Shown: positions 27,701 through 35,489, counted from the first letter of the stretch. The stretch: DNA of 64,000 nt from Desulfovibrio desulfuricans (GCA_015062205.1 SUVB01000058.1:1-64000); one strand, 5' to 3'. Numbers and translations: made by a program. Notes: generated by a model not told the origin, from the sequence alone.

Positions 27701-28338
27701 GCCTCGCCAAGCAGGGCTTTGACTGCAGGCATCTGGTCACGTCCTGCGGATCATGCCGCGACGGGCTGGAGCGTCTGCATCTGGAAACGCAGTTCCCCCA
27801 GCTGACCCTGCGCGACGTGGGGCAGCTTGTCCTGCCCCTGCTGACGGGGGTCACGCCGCTCAAGGCGCGCCTGCCCGAGGACAGCTGCGCCATCTACCAC
27901 GGGGCCTGTCACTGCGAATGGGCGGACGTGCACAAACTCAAGGGGCAGGCGCAGCTTGTCAAGGCGCTGGAAGCCTTCAGCGGCGCGACCATACACCTCA
28001 ACCCCGGCTGCTGCGGCGAATCCGGCATGGGGGCCATGACCTCGCCTGACATCTACAACCTGCTGCGCTCCCGCAAGCAGATCCGCCTGGCTGAGGCCTT
28101 CGGGGACTGTGACGGCCCGGTCATCGTGGGCTGCCCCTCGTGCAAGATCGGCATCGGGCGCTGCTGCATCAACCTGCGCGACAAACGCCCCGTGCTGCAC
28201 ACGGTGGAATGGATCGCAGGGCAGATCGACGGCGAGGACCGCCGCCAGAGCTTTCGCAAAAAGGCCAATGAGGTGCGCGGCGAGGTGCGCGTGCTGCCGA
28301 TGGGGCAGCAGGGGCCGGACGGGCTCAACACTCCCTGA
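24757..28338 (+). CDS. Fused FAD-linked 2-hydroxyacid dehydrogenase with Fe-S and CCG domains
   Basis: A single 1193-residue polypeptide joining a GlcD-like flavin oxidase to a GlcF-like iron-sulfur subunit. An N-terminal extension of about 130 residues precedes the FAD-binding domain, which contains ALIPRGGGSGMTGGAV and GGNVSENAGGPSAFEYG. The C-terminal flavin domain ends near GEHGIGITK. Two [4Fe-4S] sites follow: CTRCGKCKQVCSMCYP (about 728) and CTACGRCMANCP (about 790). Two cysteine-rich CCG segments close the protein, with LCCGFPLLAAG and NPGCCGESGMG. Such proteins oxidise D-lactate or glycolate and pass electrons to membrane carriers or heterodisulfide reductase-like complexes. Lactate is the likely substrate in a sulfate reducer, by inference. 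Its 3' end overlaps the convergent YkgJ gene by 14 bp. Confidence 0.88.
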   Translation: MPHKGPHISISPDYVVNRILRINIDDFAEWPESVRNLAIAIAEELFLVAYNPFINAETVRNSVGDSFEKESVSLAHYYATAIGEGITMFWSAYEAEADFRDRLVDALRGILPDECILTDPAALVETATDATDLRMELPLLVVEPDSTEQVAELVRLANDMKFALIPRGGGSGMTGGAVPARKRTLIVSLTRLTRIGPIDLKAMTVTCQAGAITQAVANAVGEAGALFSVDPASKQASTVGGNVSENAGGPSAFEYGTTLDNLLWWRMVTPTGEIITVEREDHPRHKILPEETAVFAVKDVSGGVRNVVHLRGDEIRLPGLGKDVTNKVLGGLPGMQKEGVDGIITEACFIIHPRPRYKRVMVLEFFGRSMQPAAVVVRELVDLRNRIRREGDYAHLSAMEEFNAKYVQAIEYKRKSQKYEGLPISVIILQVDGDDPYLLDKCVGDIVSVVEQQDNVDIIVAADDKEGDHFWEDRHRLSAIAKRTSGFKMNEDVVIPMHRIPDFALFLEQINLECTAAAYRHALQEVGRLPGFPMEEKEFNREFSQASKAALGDVPVAELSDTELMARAEGFLNALKTKYSHLAKKISKIQEYMEASRIVVASHMHAGDGNCHVNIPVNSNDARMLEEAEETAARVMAECQEMGGEVSGEHGIGITKIAFFGKDKMDALRAFKERVDPRDVMNPAKLVYRELPVRPFTFSFNRLIRDIRESGLPDKEKLISLLTSIQVCTRCGKCKQVCSMCYPERSMQYHPRNKNMVLGMLLEAVYYSQVNKGDIDEPLLKALRNVVEHCTACGRCMANCPVKIPSGEVALTLRALLEHEGAGGHPIKEHALEWLARDIPHRVPKAAKMASLGQKMQNRFLGFVPDMWKRRMKSPLFSGRGPKMGYTNLYESLKLHRGSVFAPAEPAPGMPCALYFPGCGGALFYDRIGLSSVMLLLRAGFAVAVPPRHLCCGFPLLAAGMDTAFEDNLAQNRQYLASMLRGLAKQGFDCRHLVTSCGSCRDGLERLHLETQFPQLTLRDVGQLVLPLLTGVTPLKARLPEDSCAIYHGACHCEWADVHKLKGQAQLVKALEAFSGATIHLNPGCCGESGMGAMTSPDIYNLLRSRKQIRLAEAFGDCDGPVIVGCPSCKIGIGRCCINLRDKRPVLHTVEWIAGQIDGEDRRQSFRKKANEVRGEVRVLPMGQQGPDGLNTP

Positions 28339-28951
28339 ACCAGTCTCCCCAGGGGGCGGCCTGCACCAGGGTGGTGACGCGGCGGAAGAATGCCTGCGCT
28401 TCCGCGGCCGTCATGCGCTCCGGCAGGGAACAGCGCTCACGGTACCACGGCAGCGTCCGGCGCAGAGCCGCGTGCATGAAGTCGTACTGCGGCCGGAGCA
28501 TGTCCTGCGAGCGGGTTGTTGTCGGGTCTTCGCCGGGCAGACAGGCCCTGCCGAAGGCCACAAACTGGCGGCAGGCGATGGGCCGCACCGGATAGACCAC
28601 ACAGCGCCCTGCGCTGAGGAAGGGACAGGGCGCCGCCAGCGCTTCCCGACCGCCGTGGAACGCGGCAAACGCCGCCTGCTGCGCGCAGCGCTGCTCCGGC
28701 GACAGGACATGGCGAGCAAAGGCTTCCAGCACAAACAGCTCCAGCGGCGTCGCAGGGATGGGCTGCCGGCAGCAGTGGTCGCAACCGGCGCCGCACGCAG
28801 GGGGGTCCCCGCGCTGCGCCAGGCTTTGCCGCAGGCCGTATTCCACCACAGCAAAGGCGTCCAGCATGCACGCGCTGTCGGGGCAGGCCCGCTCCAACCG
28901 GCGGTTTGCATAGCGCAGGCGCGCCATCTCGCCGTTCCAGCTGATATTCAT
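28325..28951 (-). CDS. YkgJ-family cysteine cluster protein
   Basis: A 208-residue protein of the YkgJ/UPF0153 zinc- or iron-chelating family. The cysteine pattern is clear: ACGAGCDHCCRQPI near residue 53, then CPFLSAGRCVVYPVRPIACRQF near 110-131. The family is thought to bind Fe or Zn, and its function is not established. The ATG at 28949-28951 is used; an in-frame start about 50 bp further up is possible because the ribosome site (AGGG directly ahead) is poorly spaced. It runs toward and overlaps the end of the large dehydrogenase by 14 bp, and lies 19 bp after the thioesterase on the same strand. Confidence 0.8.
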   Translation of the reverse strand: MNISWNGEMARLRYANRRLERACPDSACMLDAFAVVEYGLRQSLAQRGDPPACGAGCDHCCRQPIPATPLELFVLEAFARHVLSPEQRCAQQAAFAAFHGGREALAAPCPFLSAGRCVVYPVRPIACRQFVAFGRACLPGEDPTTTRSQDMLRPQYDFMHAALRRTLPWYRERCSLPERMTAAEAQAFFRRVTTLVQAAPWGDWFREC

Positions 28952-28970
28952 CCCTGCGTTCCCGAACGCG

Positions 28971-29372
28971 TCAGGCCTGCTTGCCCGCTGCCCGCCGCTC
29001 AAAGCGGTCTCTGTCCACCACCACGCGCTCGTGCGTGCCCTCGCCGATCAAGCCGGCCGCATCGTACGCCGCCACCCGGAAGCGCAGCCCCTTGCCGTTG
29101 GGCGCAATTTCCGTCAGTTCCGCTTCAAAACGCACCTCCATGCCCACAGGCGTGGCGGACACATGCGTGACGTTGATGCCCGTGCCCACAGTGGTCAGCC
29201 CGTCCTCCAGGCCTTCCTGCGCCAGAGCCACAGCCGTGGCCTCCATACGGGCCACCATCATGGCGGTGGAAAATACGGCAACCAGCCCGCTGCCCACGGC
29301 GCAGGCCAGCATGTCCTCTGTGACGACGCAGGCGGAAACGCCCTTCATGCCCGGCTCCAGCTTCCTGCCCAT
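28971..29372 (-). CDS. FlK-like hot-dog thioesterase
   Basis: A 133-residue single hot-dog domain protein resembling fluoroacetyl-CoA thioesterase (FlK) and related acyl-CoA thioesterases. Recognisable blocks are GSGLVAVFSTAMMVARMEATA, cut to its core near residues 27-46, VGTGINVTHVSATPVG near 65-80 and GTHERVVVDRDRF near the end. The last block is a strong family feature. It probably hydrolyses short acyl-CoA esters or clears a toxic thioester; the substrate is unknown. The start ATG at 29372 follows GAGG; a GTG five codons upstream is less likely. It shares an operon with the YkgJ gene. Confidence 0.82.
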   Translation of the reverse strand: MGRKLEPGMKGVSACVVTEDMLACAVGSGLVAVFSTAMMVARMEATAVALAQEGLEDGLTTVGTGINVTHVSATPVGMEVRFEAELTEIAPNGKGLRFRVAAYDAAGLIGEGTHERVVVDRDRFERRAAGKQA

Positions 29373-29479
29373 ATGCCTCTGCCTCACTGTTCAGGGGAAA
29401 CGCGATCTGCGGCAGGGCAGCGAACCGTTGCCCCGCCGCCATGACGCAAAAATTGGGGCCGTGCCGGCACGCGCACGGT

Positions 29480-29521
29480 ACGCAACAGGGCGGCCCTCTC
29501 CGGAGGGCCGCCCTGTTGCGT
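29480..29521. terminator. Very strong 19-bp perfect hairpin
   Basis: Arms 29480-29498 and 29503-29521 are exact complements around the loop TCCG. It is located after the stop of the unknown gene at 29567 and about 110 bp ahead of the thioesterase start, so it should terminate the former. There is no T-run. Both flanks carry further partial palindromes of the form CCGTGCxGGCACGCG, giving a nested structure of roughly 100 bp. Confidence 0.65.
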
Positions 29522-29566
29522 GGAGACACGCCGTGCACGGCACGCGCAACGGCGATATGGCAACAA

Positions 29567-29944
29567 TCAGGCGTTGGCGGCCTTGAGCATCTCCTCCACC
29601 ATGGAAAGGGAGGGTGTGGCGCCTGCGTCAAGACCGCACAAGCCGCGTACGGCCAGCATAAGCATGTCAAACTTCAAGGCAATTTCGGTGACGCCGTTGT
29701 GGATGATGCAGGTATCGCCGCGCATGGTCAGCCTGTAGGCATGCCTGGTGCGTTCCTGCCCGCAGGAGCGCACGATATAGTACACCTGTTCGTTCCGGTC
29801 TGTCACATAGAGCTTTTGCCGGGTGAGCATGCCAAGCGCTTCGTCATACCAGGAGCACTCGGAAAAAAGACGACCGCGAAAGGTGAAATCGCAGCCGTTG
29901 TCATGCTTCAGGCAAATGTCTTCCATGCTTTTCTGCGCGTTCAT
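29567..29944 (-). CDS. Unknown 125-residue protein
   Basis: A small soluble protein starting MNAQKSMEDICLKHDNGCDF. It looks like one alpha+beta domain, with beta-type segments FTFRGRLFSECSWYDEALG and QKLYVTDRNEQVYYIVRS, then a helical end LSMVEEMLKAANA. No motif is recognised. It is a single-gene unit: a good promoter with a perfect TTGACA is about 60 bp upstream and a 19-bp hairpin follows. The gene's AT content is a little above its neighbours. Similar lone small genes in Desulfovibrio are usually annotated hypothetical. Confidence 0.75.
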   Translation of the reverse strand: MNAQKSMEDICLKHDNGCDFTFRGRLFSECSWYDEALGMLTRQKLYVTDRNEQVYYIVRSCGQERTRHAYRLTMRGDTCIIHNGVTEIALKFDMLMLAVRGLCGLDAGATPSLSMVEEMLKAANA

Positions 29945-30290
29945 TCAATTCCTCCACGGACTCGGCCCACCGTGCGCGGCGGTTGTGTGCGTTGGCGCTT
30001 GGGGCAAGCTAGCACTGCAGAGGAAGCGTTGTCAATGAATCGCAGTGGAAAGCAACAAGAGCATCAGCATTTTTTATTTGTAAAATCATTGAGATATAAA
30101 AAATATCCCCTTTCTTTTGCGGTTTTTTGCTTCGCCCGGCAAGGACGCGCAGGCTCCACGGACGGGGCGGGCCTGAAGGAAAACAGGGGGAAATGGAAAG
30201 AAAATTCCGCACAGCCCGCAGGTGGGGAACGCCCAATCTGCGCATTGCGGTTTTGACCGGCCGGAAGTTTCCCGGCGGACCTTTTCAGCT
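29945..30290. other. Intergenic region with AT-rich block
   Basis: About 345 bases between the start of the unknown gene and the end of the DciA-like gene, both on the minus strand. It contains an AT-rich segment (30050-30130), unusual for this chromosome, next to the promoter at 30006-30035. No gene or clear terminator is visible, although the T-rich minus strand around 30070-30110 may end the dciA transcript. Confidence 0.5.
30006..30035 (-). promoter_or_regulatory. Promoter of the 125-residue unknown gene
   Basis: On the minus strand a perfect TTGACA (30030-30035) is followed after 18 bp by TAGCTT (30006-30011), with GTGC directly ahead of the -10. Its position, about 60 bp before the start codon, fits. 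Confidence 0.55.
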
Positions 30291-30806
30291 TCAGGAGGAA
30301 GCGCGGCGGGCAAAACGGGCATAGGCCCGCGCCACAGGCGAATGCGCCGCCATGCCTGCGAGGTTGCGCCCGGAAGCGCGGATGGGCTCGCGCTGCGGGC
30401 CGCGCGGCAAGCGCCAGTCCGGCCCGGCGGGAGAAGCGTGTTCCGGGGCGCTCGCCTGCAGGCCCTTGCGCCCCATGAGCAATTCCACCTTGACGGCGCT
30501 GAACACGGGGCCTTCCATAAAGGCATTGACGCGCTCCAGCAATTCGCCGCTCGAGAGTTGCAACTCCTGCGCCAGCATGGCATCTTCGGCGCCGACGCGC
30601 AGCACGTCCCGACGCCGGCCCAGCGGATGGGCCAGGGGGGCCAGTTCCGGCCCCATGACCATCTCCCAGTTCAGCCACAGCTGCCGCAGCCGCTCCCGCG
30701 CCTCCCCTTCGCCCGGGGACGCGCCGAGCGCTGCCAGTACCGCCGGCGTCACCTCGCCGGCGGGCACGGGGCCGGAACCCTTTTGCCGTTTACGAACAAC
30801 AGCCAT
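30291..30806 (-). CDS. DciA-like (DUF721) protein
   Basis: A 171-residue protein of the DUF721/DciA family, whose characterised members load the replicative helicase DnaB in bacteria lacking DnaC. The family core appears in the centre: LRQLWLNWEMVMGPELAPLA HP, split here, at about 37-58, followed by RRRDVLRVGAEDAMLAQELQ and the helix SSGELLERVNAFM. The C-terminal third is a basic, disordered tail. The start at 30804-30806 is set by GGA six nt ahead. It is divergent from the SahR-type regulator with about 135 bp between. Helicase loading is inferred from the family. Confidence 0.72.
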   Translation of the reverse strand: MAVVRKRQKGSGPVPAGEVTPAVLAALGASPGEGEARERLRQLWLNWEMVMGPELAPLAHPLGRRRDVLRVGAEDAMLAQELQLSSGELLERVNAFMEGPVFSAVKVELLMGRKGLQASAPEHASPAGPDWRLPRGPQREPIRASGRNLAGMAAHSPVARAYARFARRASS

Positions 30807-30886
30807 CACCATTCCGCCGCGTCCGTGCGCCGTTCCGCGCCTGCAACGCTGCGGCAACAGACGCGCGGCGCATCCGGACGGTTGAC

Positions 30887-30932
30887 TATATGCATATATC
30901 TTGATATTCGTATCAAGCAAATTTGATTTGCT
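30887..30932. promoter_or_regulatory. Cluster of three inverted repeats ahead of the SahR-type gene
   Basis: In 46 bp there are a 12-bp palindrome TATATGCATATA (30887-30898), CTTGATA-TTCG-TATCAAG (30900-30917) and AGCAAAT-TTG-ATTTGCT (30916-30932). A TTGACT at 30882-30887 can serve as a -35 with a weak -10 inside the second repeat. The cluster ends 9 bp before the start codon. It is well placed for autoregulation by the ArsR-type product and for control of ahcY. Confidence 0.65.
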
Positions 30933-30941
30933 GGAAAAGTC

Positions 30942-31865
30942 ATGGCGCTCACGTATTTTAAGGCTCTCTCGGACGAAACCCGCCTGCGGCTTGTGCACAT
31001 ATTGCTGCATTACGAGCTCTCGGTCAACGAGTTGGTCCGCATTCTGGACATGGGCCAGTCGCGCGTGTCGCGGCATCTGAAGATCCTCACAGAGGCGGGC
31101 CTGCTGACGCCGCGACGCGACGGCCTGTGGGTATTTTACGCCGCGCCGCGCAGCGGGGAGGAGAGCGATTTTTTACGCGCAGTCATGCCCTTTGCCCACG
31201 CCGACGCCCGCATGCGCGCAGATCTGAACATGGCCGCGCAGATTCTGGAGGAACGCGCGTTGAAGACCCGGCAGTTCTTCAACGCCATTGCGGAAGACTG
31301 GGACGAACTGAACCGCGAGGTGCTCGGCGCTTTCGACCTGCCCGACGTTGTGTGCGCCGCCGTGCCTGCGGGCTGCGAGGCCGCCGTGGATCTGGGCTGC
31401 GGCACGGGGGGCGTGCTGGTCCGGCTGCTGGCCCGGAGCAGGAGCGTCATCGGCGTGGACGGCTCCGCCCGCATGCTGGAAATCTGCCGCCGCCGCTTTA
31501 CGCCCGAAGACCTCGCCCAGGGACGGGTTTCCCTGCGCATCGGCGAACTGAGCCACCTGCCCCTGCGCGACGGCGAGGCGGATTTTGCCTGCATCAACCT
31601 TGTACTTCACCATCTTTCTGATCCGGCCGCAGGCCTGAACGAAATACGCCGCATCCTGAAACCGGGGGGACGTGTGTTTGTGGCCGATTTTCTGCGCCAT
31701 ACCGACGAAACCATGCGCAGCCGCTACGGGGACCGCTGGCTGGGCTTCGGAGCGGAGGAACTGGCAGAAAGCCTTACTGCAGCCGGTTTCGCCCCCCTGT
31801 GCTGTTCCCGCCGTCCGGTGAACCACGGCATGACCCTGCTGCTGCTCGACGCCGAAGCGCGCTGA
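30942..31865 (+). CDS. sahR: ArsR-family regulator fused to SAM-dependent methyltransferase (SahR type)
   Basis: A 307-residue two-domain protein. Residues 1-75 form an ArsR winged helix ([20 protein letters not shown], then [20 protein letters not shown]). Residues 140-260 form a class I methyltransferase fold with motif [26 protein letters not shown] and the HHLSDP block. This architecture, directly ahead of ahcY, matches SahR, described in Desulfovibrio as a regulator of the methionine cycle that senses S-adenosylhomocysteine through the methyltransferase-like domain. The identification rests on that architecture and neighbourhood. The ribosome site is weak (GGAAAAG at 8 nt). The ahcY start is 52 bp downstream, so they are one operon. 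Confidence 0.85.
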   Translation: MALTYFKALSDETRLRLVHILLHYELSVNELVRILDMGQSRVSRHLKILTEAGLLTPRRDGLWVFYAAPRSGEESDFLRAVMPFAHADARMRADLNMAAQILEERALKTRQFFNAIAEDWDELNREVLGAFDLPDVVCAAVPAGCEAAVDLGCGTGGVLVRLLARSRSVIGVDGSARMLEICRRRFTPEDLAQGRVSLRIGELSHLPLRDGEADFACINLVLHHLSDPAAGLNEIRRILKPGGRVFVADFLRHTDETMRSRYGDRWLGFGAEELAESLTAAGFAPLCCSRRPVNHGMTLLLLDAEAR

Positions 31866-31917
31866 AGCACGCTGCCCTTCCATCGTGCAAAAAACATCTT
31901 GTTTGGAGGAGAATACC

Positions 31918-33339
31918 ATGACCCAAGCGCTTGATCTGAGCCTCGACCACAAAGTCGCCGACATCTCCCTGGCCGATTTCGGCAGGAAGGAAATGCAGCT
32001 TTCCGAAAAAGAAATGCCCGGCCTCATGGAGTGCATCAGGAAATATGGTCCCCAAAAGCCGCTCAAGGGCTTCAAGGTGACAGGCTCCCTGCACATGACC
32101 ATCCAGACGGCCATGCTCATCAAGACCCTGTACGAGCTGGGCGCGGACATCCGCTGGGCTTCGTGCAACATCTTCTCCACCCAGGATCACGCGGCGGCGG
32201 CCATCGCCGCGCAGGGCATGGCCAAGGTCTTCGCCTGGAAGGGCGAAAGTCTGGAAGACTACTGGTGGTGCACGGAAATGGCCCTCACCTGGCCGGACGG
32301 CTCGGGACCGGACCTCATCGTGGACGACGGCGGCGACGCCACCCTGCTCATCCACAAGGGCGTGGAAGCCGAGGATAACCCGGCCATCCTCGACCATAAG
32401 ACGGACAACAGGGAATTCCAGTGCATCCTCGACCGCCTGAAGCTGCGCCTCAAGGAAGACCCCCGGCACTGGCACAGGGTGGCGGACAAGGTGCGCGGCG
32501 TCTCCGAAGAAACCACCACCGGCGTGCACCGTCTCTACCAGCTGGAAAAGGAAGGCAAACTGCTCTTCCCGGCGGTCAACGTCAACGATTCCGTCACCAA
32601 GTCCAAGTTCGACAACCTGTACGGCTGCCGCGAATCCTTGGCTGACGGCATCAAGCGCGCCACCGACGTCATGGTGGCGGGCAAGGTGGTCGTGGTCGTG
32701 GGCTACGGCGATGTGGGCAAGGGCTGCGCCCAGTCCATGCGCGGCTTCGGCGCGCGCGTGCTGGTGACGGAAATCGACCCCATCTGCGCGCTCCAGGCCG
32801 CCATGGAAGGCTTCGAAGTGACCACCGTGGAAGACGCCCTGCCCATAGGCGACATCTACGTCACCTGCACCGGCAACTACCACGTCATCACCGGCAAGCA
32901 CATGGAAGGCATGAAGGACGAGGCCATTGTGTGCAACATCGGCCACTTCGACAGCGAAGTGGAAATGTCCTACCTGGAGAACACCCCCGGCTGCGTCAGG
33001 ACCAACATCAAGCCGCAGGTGGACAAGTGGACGCTCAAGTCCGGCCGCAGCGTCATCGTGCTGGCCGAAGGCCGCCTCGTCAACCTGGGCTGCGCCACGG
33101 GCCACGCCAGCTTTGTCATGTCCAACAGCTTCACCAACCAGACGCTGGCCCAGCTCAAGCTGGCTTCGGAACAACTGGAAAAGAAGGTCTACGTGCTGCC
33201 CAAGGAACTGGATGAGGAAGTGGCCCGCCTGCACCTGGCCCGCTTGGGCGCCAAGCTGACCACCCTCACGCAGGAACAGGCCGACTACATCGGCGTCAAG
33301 GTGGAAGGCCCCTACAAGGCCGACCACTACCGGTACTAG
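31918..33339 (+). CDS. ahcY: S-adenosylhomocysteine hydrolase
   Basis: A 473-residue NAD-dependent hydrolase that splits S-adenosylhomocysteine into adenosine and homocysteine, keeping methylation reactions running. Substrate-side blocks include [32 protein letters not shown] and [10 protein letters not shown]. The cofactor motif [14 protein letters not shown] is near residues 258-271, and the C-terminal KADHYRY is the conserved end that contacts NAD of the partner subunit. GGAGGAG lies 7 nt before the ATG. It follows the SahR-type gene and ends at a strong terminator. Confidence 0.97.
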   Translation: MTQALDLSLDHKVADISLADFGRKEMQLSEKEMPGLMECIRKYGPQKPLKGFKVTGSLHMTIQTAMLIKTLYELGADIRWASCNIFSTQDHAAAAIAAQGMAKVFAWKGESLEDYWWCTEMALTWPDGSGPDLIVDDGGDATLLIHKGVEAEDNPAILDHKTDNREFQCILDRLKLRLKEDPRHWHRVADKVRGVSEETTTGVHRLYQLEKEGKLLFPAVNVNDSVTKSKFDNLYGCRESLADGIKRATDVMVAGKVVVVVGYGDVGKGCAQSMRGFGARVLVTEIDPICALQAAMEGFEVTTVEDALPIGDIYVTCTGNYHVITGKHMEGMKDEAIVCNIGHFDSEVEMSYLENTPGCVRTNIKPQVDKWTLKSGRSVIVLAEGRLVNLGCATGHASFVMSNSFTNQTLAQLKLASEQLEKKVYVLPKELDEEVARLHLARLGAKLTTLTQEQADYIGVKVEGPYKADHYRY

Positions 33340-33360
33340 CGCCGGGGTGTCGCACATGCG

Positions 33361-33394
33361 GGGGCGGGCCCCTTTTGCAAAAGGGGCCCGCCCC
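33361..33394. terminator. Terminator after ahcY
   Basis: A perfect 16-bp stem with a GC loop (33361-33376 and 33379-33394) whose inner part is CCCCTTTT/AAAAGGGG. It begins 22 nt past the ahcY stop. The T-run lies in the ascending arm rather than after the stem, but the stability is very high. Confidence 0.75.
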
Positions 33395-33562
33395 GCCCCC
33401 CCCACGCCCGAAAATGTTTACTGCAACCGGGCAACGCACAGGGCCAGCCGGCTGGAAAAACTGCCGGGCGGGCAGAACAGCACTTGCCGTTCCGCGGCCG
33501 GCCCCGCCGCAAGCCCGCAAGCTCGCCGACGGCGATTCCGGTTTCGACTGACGGGGACAGCC

Positions 33563-34033
33563 ATGCGCAACGTGACCATCCATACTGACGGCTCCTGTCT
33601 GGGCAATCCCGGCCCCGGCGGCTGGGCCGCCGTACTCAGGCTTGACGGCGAAGACTACCGCAAGGAATACTGCGGCGGCTTCCGCCTGACCACCAACAAC
33701 CGCATGGAGATTCTGGCCGTGGTGGAGGCGCTGGGCAAACTGCGCGAACCCTGCGCCGTGGAACTCTATACGGATTCTACCTACGTCCGCAACAGCGTCG
33801 AAAAACGCTGGATCTGGGTCTGGCAGAAAAAGGGCTGGGTCAAGGCCGACAAGAAGCCCGTGCTCAATGTGGATTTGTGGCAGCGCCTGCTGCCCCTGCT
33901 TTCCATGCACAAGGTGCGCCTGCACTGGCTTAAGGGCCATGCCGGGCATCCGGAAAACGAGCGCTGCGACGCCCTGGCCCGGGCCGAGGCCGCCCGGCCG
34001 GATTTGCCGCCGGACAGCGGATATGCCCCCTGA
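33563..34033 (+). CDS. rnhA: Ribonuclease HI
   Basis: A 156-residue RNase HI that removes RNA from RNA-DNA hybrids during replication and R-loop resolution. All catalytic acids are visible: HTDGSCLGNPGPGG (Asp near 8), NNRMEILAVVEAL (Glu near 46), LYTDSTYV (Asp near 70) and ERCDALAR (Asp near 134), plus the catalytic-loop HAGHPENE. Length fits the bacterial type I enzyme. The ATG at 33563 follows ACGGGGAC, a modest ribosome site. It lies between the ahcY terminator and the nucleoside-recognition-type membrane gene. Confidence 0.96.
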   Translation: MRNVTIHTDGSCLGNPGPGGWAAVLRLDGEDYRKEYCGGFRLTTNNRMEILAVVEALGKLREPCAVELYTDSTYVRNSVEKRWIWVWQKKGWVKADKKPVLNVDLWQRLLPLLSMHKVRLHWLKGHAGHPENERCDALARAEAARPDLPPDSGYAP

Positions 34034-34072
34034 GCGTCCCCGCCCGGCCCGTCCGGCAACCGCAAGACCGCC

Positions 34073-35053
34073 ATGACCGCAATCCTCCCCGACGCCCTTT
34101 CGCCTGCCGAACTCTGGCCCGCGCTGGGCAGCCCCCTGCTGCGCCTGCTGCTGGGCCTGGCCGCAGGCCTGCTCGTCGCCAACCTGCTGGAGGCCCTGCG
34201 CTGGACGCGGCGGCTGGCGCGGCTGGCCGCACCGCTGGCGCGCGCCGCCCATCTGCGGGAGACAAGCGGCGCCGCGTTCGCACTGGCCTTTGTCTCGCCC
34301 GCCGCCGCCAACGGCCTGCTTTCCGAATGCCACAACCGGGGCGAACTTTCCGGCAGGGAACTCATGCTGGCCAATCTCTTCAACAGCCTGCCCGCCTACC
34401 TTACCCACACACCCACGATCCTTCTGCTCACCTGGCCCGTGCTGGGCGCTCCGGCCCTCGCCTACGTGGGCCTGACCCTGCTGGCCGCCGTGGGCAGAAC
34501 CGGGGCGACCATCGTGATTTCCCGGCGCCTGCTGCCCCCGCCCCTGCCGCCGGAGAGCGCGGCCTGCAGCAAACCGGACGACGCCGGGCCGACCTTCACC
34601 GCAGCCCTGCGCAAGGCATGGAAGCGCTTTTTGCGCCGCCTGCCCAAGCTCGTCGGGTTTACAGCGCCCATGTATGCGCTTATGTTTTTTCTGCAGCGCC
34701 ACGGCTTCTTCGACGCGGCCGAGCTCTGGCTGACCGCGCATATGGACTGGCTTTCCTTTCTCAAGCCGCAGGCCATGGGCGTCATTGTGCTGCATCTGGC
34801 GGCGGAACTGGGCGCGGCCCTCGGCGCGGCGGGCAGCGTGCTGCAAACAGGCGGCCTTTCCGCCCGTGACGTGGTGCTGGCCCTCATGGTGGGCAACATT
34901 CTTTCCACGCCCATGCGGGCCATCCGCCACCAGCTTCCGGCGTATGCGGGCTTTTACCGCCCGGCGCTGGCCCTGCGCCTCATCCTGGCCAACCAGGGCC
35001 TGCGGGCGGCCAGCATGACGCTGGTGACCATAGCTTACTGCTGCTGGACATGA
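34073..35053 (+). CDS. Polytopic membrane protein, nucleoside-recognition/Gate-like
   Basis: A 326-residue inner-membrane protein with about seven hydrophobic segments. The segment LMLANLFNSLPAYLTHTPTI, followed by glycine-rich helices (TLLAAVGRTGATIVISRRL), resembles the Gate domain found in nucleoside-recognition proteins and in FeoB. A second copy-like region near the end contains VVLALMVGNILSTPMRAIRH. An Ala/Pro-rich loop at 155-175 separates the two halves. The transported compound is unknown. Start at 34073 with weak ribosome site; it is 39 bp after rnhA and 40 bp before the TtuB-like gene. Confidence 0.75.
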   Translation: MTAILPDALSPAELWPALGSPLLRLLLGLAAGLLVANLLEALRWTRRLARLAAPLARAAHLRETSGAAFALAFVSPAAANGLLSECHNRGELSGRELMLANLFNSLPAYLTHTPTILLLTWPVLGAPALAYVGLTLLAAVGRTGATIVISRRLLPPPLPPESAACSKPDDAGPTFTAALRKAWKRFLRRLPKLVGFTAPMYALMFFLQRHGFFDAAELWLTAHMDWLSFLKPQAMGVIVLHLAAELGAALGAAGSVLQTGGLSARDVVLALMVGNILSTPMRAIRHQLPAYAGFYRPALALRLILANQGLRAASMTLVTIAYCCWT

Positions 35054-35093
35054 CCACGGCCGCAGGCATGCGGCTGTTACGACGAGGAGCATC

Positions 35094-35363
35094 ATGAACG
35101 AACGCACCCGGCAGCCCGGAGAAGCGACGCCGCCCGCCGCACACGCGACCGAACGCGCCGCCCCCTCGGTGACGGTGTTCCTGCAGCCGGAGGAACGCCG
35201 GCTGACCCTGCCCCGCCCCAAGACCGCGCGTCAGCTGCTGGCGGCGCTGGGGCTTGCGGAAGAGACCGCACTGGTGGCCCGCGAGGGGCAGCTGCTGACC
35301 CCTGACCGCCATATCTGGCCCGGCGACGAACTTCTGGTGCGCAAGGTGGCGTCGTCCGGCTGA
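35094..35363 (+). CDS. TtuB/ThiS-like ubiquitin-fold carrier, terminal SSG
   Basis: An 89-residue protein with a disordered first 25 residues and then a ubiquitin-like fold: VTVFLQPEERRLTLPRPKT, RQLLAALGLAEETALVAREG, QLLTPDRHIWPGDELLVRKV. The pattern is closest to TtuB-like and ThiS/MoaD-like sulfur carriers, which deliver thiocarboxylate sulfur to tRNA or cofactors. Those end in Gly-Gly, whereas this one ends VASSG, so only one terminal glycine is present. It may still be activated, be processed, or have lost the carrier role. GAGGAG precedes the ATG. It is upstream of an M50 protease and no E1-like enzyme is nearby. Confidence 0.72.
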   Translation: MNERTRQPGEATPPAAHATERAAPSVTVFLQPEERRLTLPRPKTARQLLAALGLAEETALVAREGQLLTPDRHIWPGDELLVRKVASSG

Positions 35364-35489
35364 GGAAGACGGCCCCCATCCCCTGTCGCACCGTGTTCCG
35401 CAGCGCCGGGCGGCATGAGCGCCCGTCCCCCGTGCGACGGTTTACGCGCCTTGCCCCATTGCGCAGAACGTGATACCCGCCAAAACGTT

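Noticed and set aside
25267-27732. An 821-codon minus-strand frame inside the FAD/Fe-S dehydrogenase
   Set aside because: It is a codon-position shadow of the dehydrogenase, whose Fe-S and FAD motifs are unambiguous.
29480-29560. Possible CRISPR-type repeat
   Set aside because: There is one hairpin with flanking partial palindromes and no regularly spaced direct repeats. No CRISPR array was seen anywhere in the window.
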